DNA from: Endomicrobium sp.
GTDB taxonomy: Bacteria; Elusimicrobiota; Endomicrobiia; Endomicrobiales; Endomicrobiaceae
Reading direction: 5' to 3'
DNA: 8,570 nucleotides
Assembly (NCBI GenBank): GCA_031264895.1
Contig: JAISDI010000134.1
Span: forward strand, 1 to 8,570
Within the stretch, counting starts at the first letter, position 1. Each line of letters begins with the position of its first letter. Shown here piece by piece: positions 5,481 through 8,570 of this stretch. The position numbers and the translations under genes were made by a program. The notes under the pieces were generated by a model. The model did no database searches, was not told the DNA's origin, and worked only from the letters and a program-made list of their open reading frames with translations.

Positions 5481-5888
5481 ATGATTAAGGATAAAAATGG
5501 TTTTACTTCGCTTGAAGTGTTGATCGTTCTTATGGTAAGCGCCGTGTTGATTGTTATTTGGGGTGTAAGTAGAAGATCGCAAATAAGCGCTACATATTTA
5601 CGAGAAGCAGACGTTCTTTTAAGCGATATTATAAATAAAGAAAATATTGCAAAAGACGCTGACATAAACGCAATGTATTCAAATGTCTCAAGAAGTTCTA
5701 TGACTAAGCTTGTTGGCGGTATTGAAGTTATAGACGGCAGAAAATATTTATATTTTAGAGAATTTGAAGTTACCGATGCAAATGCTTCGAGTTTTATAGC
5801 TACAGTATACGGCGTTGACGGAACTGTAGCCGAAGGCGCGACTGTAAAAATAAAATATGAAAACGGACAAAAAATACCTATATTATGA
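5481..5888 (+). CDS. Minor pilin / pseudopilin with type IV prepilin leader (FimT/FimU/GspH position)
   Basis: This 135-aa prepilin-like protein starts MIKDKNG^FTSLEVLIVLMV: a short charged leader, Gly at -1, Phe at +1 and Glu at +5 of the mature protein, as needed for cleavage and N-methylation by the prepilin peptidase. A hydrophobic helix spans residues 8-27. The remainder is short, with a beta-rich C-terminus (ATVYGVDGT, ATVKIKYENGQKIPIL), and has no cysteine. ATG 5481 gives the canonical leader; upstream in-frame TTG 5451 and ATG 5460 lengthen it by 10 and 7 residues and have no better ribosome binding site. Its small size and first place in a four-gene prepilin series match FimU/FimT or GspH, which sit in the tip or priming complex in the periplasm. 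The stop lies 9 bp before the next gene, so these are co-transcribed. Confidence 0.83.
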   Translation: MIKDKNGFTSLEVLIVLMVSAVLIVIWGVSRRSQISATYLREADVLLSDIINKENIAKDADINAMYSNVSRSSMTKLVGGIEVIDGRKYLYFREFEVTDANASSFIATVYGVDGTVAEGATVKIKYENGQKIPIL

Positions 5889-5897
5889 GGTGATCAT

Positions 5898-7343
5898 ATG
5901 AAAAATCATAAGGGAATGACATTGATAGAAGTTATGATAGCAATGTTAGTTCTGTCTATTGCAATGATAGGCGGTATATCTTTTTTTACAAGCGCTTATA
6001 GAATAAATTACAGTTATATGGAGTCGGCAAACAGAATAGATCATGCTTTAAGATTTGTTGAAAAATTGAAATTGGCAAGAAGAAATTCTCCTACATATGG
6101 GCATTTTGCTAATATGGGCGGAACGGGGTTTACAGTTTTTTTTGCGGATACTGATAATATAGCTGGTGATAATTCCACCACTTTATATTATGATAAATAC
6201 GGAGACTTGTATTTTTATGAAAATTATGTGTCAACAAAAGACGTTTCGGCTACCTTCTCTAATTCTAATCCCTCTATAGGAGTTAACAGTTATTTTTATG
6301 ATATAGCCCTTAGCTCTCCGCTTCCAACTACATATCCCAAAACTCATTTAGCTGATAAGTATAGTAACCCAGTTCTTATATCAAATTTATATGGTAATAT
6401 TTCAGGTTATTTTGGCTATACATACGACCCGCCTACAGATAATGGTACTGCTAACGCTTATATTAAATTTAATTTTCAGGATTGGGCATCATTTCTGCGC
6501 AGCGAGAATGCAAATGATAGCAAATCTGTTTTTGCATCTTATCAGCCTTCCATTGCTACTAATAGTCATGCGCCTGTTCCTACAATATATCAGAGCTATA
6601 GCTCTGGAGGAAGTACCGCACAGTCGGCATATGCACTTTATTATGGCAATGTCTCTGCTAATCTTATAATATATAAAGAGGAAGCAACTTACAATGGCGA
6701 TGATTCTGAATATTCAAAAGTAGGAGATGAGGGATGGGAGTTTGACTCTTATAGAGCATATAGCGCAAAATATAGTTACACTAGTTATGGTGTATATCAA
6801 GGATATTTCGGTTTGATTAATGCTGCTAATCACAAAAGCTATGAAGTGTTTAGCACTACAGATTCTTCTGTATGGACGAATACCAAACGGCAAAATGAGA
6901 GCGATGTGGGGCCTTCATATGTCAATACTCCATATACGGATGTATACATTATTGCCCAAGTTATGAGAGGGAAGGCAAGTAATACTCTTAAAATTACAAG
7001 CTATAAATATTGGCGCGGATATGCTGCAACTACTGGTTCTAATGTAGTACAATCTACTAAAACAGTGAATCTTAGTTTCGGTTCTATTCAAGGACCTGCT
7101 GTTAATAAGCATAGGAAAACAAGTTATCGTCAGAGCGTGTATGTGTCAATATACCCTGTTGAAACTGCTAAAGCTGCAGCAGATATAGAAAATGAATTGA
7201 CCGCGCTTAGTAATTCTACAGCAAGAATAGAAAGGATAACTACGATAGCCAAAAACAAAGGATACAAAATGATAAAGATACCTTATATTTCTCTATATGC
7301 CAATAATACAGATTCCACTCTTTGCGAAAGCGCGGGGTTATAA
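5898..7343 (+). CDS. Oversized minor pilin with type IV prepilin leader (PilV/GspI position)
   Basis: This 481-aa protein begins MKNHKG^MTLIEVMIAMLVLS: a 6-residue basic leader, Gly at -1, Met at +1 and Glu at +5, followed by a hydrophobic helix to about residue 30. PilV and GspI proteins are usually well under 250 aa, so the region after about residue 60 is a large extra domain. That domain is very rich in Tyr, Ser, Asn and Gly, has one Cys (near the C-terminus, in TLCESAGL) and shows no motif I recognise; the composition suggests an extracellular beta-rich fold. A good ribosome binding site (AGGTGA, 5888-5893) precedes ATG 5898. It is second in the prepilin series and its stop overlaps the next start by one base. 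If assembled like other minor pilins, this domain would be displayed at the pilus tip; an adhesive or substrate-binding role is inference. Confidence 0.83.
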   Translation: MKNHKGMTLIEVMIAMLVLSIAMIGGISFFTSAYRINYSYMESANRIDHALRFVEKLKLARRNSPTYGHFANMGGTGFTVFFADTDNIAGDNSTTLYYDKYGDLYFYENYVSTKDVSATFSNSNPSIGVNSYFYDIALSSPLPTTYPKTHLADKYSNPVLISNLYGNISGYFGYTYDPPTDNGTANAYIKFNFQDWASFLRSENANDSKSVFASYQPSIATNSHAPVPTIYQSYSSGGSTAQSAYALYYGNVSANLIIYKEEATYNGDDSEYSKVGDEGWEFDSYRAYSAKYSYTSYGVYQGYFGLINAANHKSYEVFSTTDSSVWTNTKRQNESDVGPSYVNTPYTDVYIIAQVMRGKASNTLKITSYKYWRGYAATTGSNVVQSTKTVNLSFGSIQGPAVNKHRKTSYRQSVYVSIYPVETAKAAADIENELTALSNSTARIERITTIAKNKGYKMIKIPYISLYANNTDSTLCESAGL

Positions 7344-8236
7344 TGAAAAAAAAATCAGGGTTTTCATTAATCGAAGTTTTAATTACAATGGTGCTTGTTG
7401 GTATTTTATCAACATTGTGCGGTTCAATGCTTATTTTTGCATATTCAATGTTTGAAAAAGTTATGGGTAACGGAATTGCTTCAATAGAATATAAAAAATT
7501 TAGATTAAAATCCGAAAAAATTTACAGAAACATGACATTAGACGGACCGATAATCGGAGAGATTATTAGTACTGATACTGGAAACCCGCCGACTACTCCT
7601 GAAGAGGAGAAAGAGTGCATAAAATTTGACGTTGAACTTTTTTATTTTCCACATGACGGATTTATACATAAAAGAAAGTATAATGAAGTTCTTACCCGCA
7701 ATACAACTACACAATATTATTATTATGATTATGATAAGTATAAATATATAACGGATCAAGGAAAATGGAATGGTCATGTCGGGCGGGCAGTTTCATTGTA
7801 TAGCTGTATTGAAAATGAAAAAATAGATGTAAACTATAAAAGATATTTAATGAGGATGGAACTCGATGATGAAACTAAAAAAAATATAGTTGTTTTATAT
7901 ACATGGGATGCTAAGTCTCATGCAACTGGCGGTTTTGTAAAAATAAACAATGAAGATGAACAAAAAAATAACTATGATACAAATGCAGCTATAAGAGATG
8001 TTTTGTTAAGCGATGTAATTGATTTTCAGGTGACTACATGGATTAGTAATTTGTATCCAAATAGAATTAAAGTAGCGAAATATGAAAATATTTCCGTTGT
8101 AAGGCTTTATGTGAAGCTCGGAGAAGATTCTGATGCGCAATACTCAAATGATATGATTTTTGCCAATAAGTCGATTTACGGAACTTCGGATAATTTTTTC
8201 TCGAGCACTGATGACTGGAATGTAGTGAAGAATTAA
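7343..8236 (+). CDS. Minor pilin with type IV prepilin leader (PilW/GspJ position)
   Basis: This 297-aa protein begins MKKKSG^FSLIEVLITMVLVG, a canonical prepilin leader with Gly at -1, Phe at +1 and Glu at +5, and a hydrophobic helix at residues 7-35. The post-helix region (EYKKFRLKSEKIYRNM) and length fit PilW/GspJ-type minor pilins, which run larger than FimU and PilV. The middle holds a Tyr-rich run (YYYYDYDKYKY, residues 125-135), and three Cys occur (27, 92 and 155). The ATG overlaps the previous stop as TAATG, indicating translational coupling, with GGGG at 7334-7337 as the ribosome binding site; an upstream in-frame TTG at 7322 would spoil the leader. The stop is 21 bp before the PilX-like gene. 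Assignment to PilW rather than GspJ rests on the neighbour; no signature separates them here. Confidence 0.82.
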   Translation: MKKKSGFSLIEVLITMVLVGILSTLCGSMLIFAYSMFEKVMGNGIASIEYKKFRLKSEKIYRNMTLDGPIIGEIISTDTGNPPTTPEEEKECIKFDVELFYFPHDGFIHKRKYNEVLTRNTTTQYYYYDYDKYKYITDQGKWNGHVGRAVSLYSCIENEKIDVNYKRYLMRMELDDETKKNIVVLYTWDAKSHATGGFVKINNEDEQKNNYDTNAAIRDVLLSDVIDFQVTTWISNLYPNRIKVAKYENISVVRLYVKLGEDSDAQYSNDMIFANKSIYGTSDNFFSSTDDWNVVKN

Positions 8237-8257
8237 TATTGAATTAAAGGATGAAAT

Positions 8258-8570
8258 ATGAAAAATAGCAGAGGAAGCATTCTTGCAGTAGTTATAATTT
8301 TTATTTTTATATTTACGCTGATGGGAATGTTTGCGATGAGGCTTGTTATATTGCAGAATGAAACTTCCGACTCGGAATTGTATTATACTAGAGCTCATTT
8401 TGCAGCTTTATATGCTTCCGATTTGGCTCTTTTTCATATTATGCAATGGGAGAATATTGCAACATCAGGAACGGTTCATACGGATGGTAGAAAATTTCTT
8501 GCCGAAGATCAGAGATGCTTTTTTTATAGTACCTCTTCAAAAGAATGGTATCCGTTAAAAGCATTGCAAG
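8258..8570 (+). CDS. PilX-like minor pilin (5' part, cut by window edge)
   Basis: 104 codons are visible and the frame is open at the window end. The protein begins MKNSRGSILAVVIIFIFIF, then TLMGMFAMRLVILQNE: a short basic leader ending in Gly, a long hydrophobic helix (residues 7-25) and the TLxGxxAMRxxxLQxE pattern seen at the N-terminus of PilX-family proteins. It lacks the Glu at +5 that the three preceding prepilins have (the mature protein would start SILAV). PilX-family and GspK proteins can be atypical at this position. AAAGGA (8246-8251) is the ribosome binding site, 6 nt before the ATG. Being fourth after FimU-, PilV- and PilW-position genes supports PilX; GspK is the alternative, and the missing C-terminal part would decide by length. 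Confidence 0.78.
   Translation, partial: MKNSRGSILAVVIIFIFIFTLMGMFAMRLVILQNETSDSELYYTRAHFAALYASDLALFHIMQWENIATSGTVHTDGRKFLAEDQRCFFYSTSSKEWYPLKALQ

Noticed and set aside
6391..6669. A 92-codon plus-strand ORF inside the large minor pilin gene
   Set aside because: It is in a shifted frame within a well-supported gene and has no ribosome binding site.

Overview
The window reads as a chromosomal segment of a low-GC, Gram-negative-type bacterium that carries part of a type IV pilus (or closely related type II secretion) locus. The codon use, the lipoprotein, the pilin set and the dispersed 'ACGGCAA', 'CTGACGGGGTAGT' and 'ATTCCC...GGGAAT' repeats between genes remind me of the Elusimicrobiota (Endomicrobium-like). 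That assignment is an impression from style, not a database match, and is uncertain.

Layout. At the left edge, on the minus strand, is a small two-gene unit: a 59-codon basic protein (125-304) followed 6 bp later by the first 39 codons of a GNAT-type acetyltransferase that runs off the window (1-118). It looks like a GNAT toxin-antitoxin pair. Its upstream region has two abutting perfect palindromes (322-353), the second containing a TATAAT box. A repeat-rich gap with several hairpins (about 380-600) follows, then a clear sigma70-type promoter (645-673) that drives the divergent plus-strand genes pilB (712-2400) and pilC (2418-3668), which encode the pilus assembly ATPase and the inner-membrane platform protein.

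A 560-bp non-coding gap after pilC is mostly a composite repeat element of about 314 bp with imperfect inverted arms (3676-3989). Beyond it, a second promoter candidate (4144-4171) precedes a lipoprotein gene (4235-5026). That gene appears to have lost its last 30 or so codons to a 1-nt frameshift: the expected tail is still open in the next frame to 5097. After a further 350-bp leader with repeat remnants, a promoter candidate and a hairpin, a tight run of minor pilin genes begins: a small FimT/FimU/GspH-like pseudopilin (5481-5888), an unusually large 481-aa PilV-position prepilin (5898-7343), a PilW/GspJ-like prepilin overlapping it by one base (7343-8236), and the start of a PilX-like protein without Glu5 (8258-8570, cut by the window).

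How the genes fit together. PilB powers and PilC anchors pilin polymerisation in the inner membrane. The four prepilins in the order FimU-PilV-PilW-PilX match the pilus-tip/priming complex of type IV pili, and equally the GspH-I-J-K order of type II secretion. The PilX-like N-terminus favours the pilus reading. The large PilV-position protein and the lipoprotein are the least familiar parts and the best candidates for lineage-specific function. No major pilin, PilT, PilMNOPQ, prepilin peptidase or PilY1 gene is visible; a PilY1-like gene just downstream would be a natural prediction.
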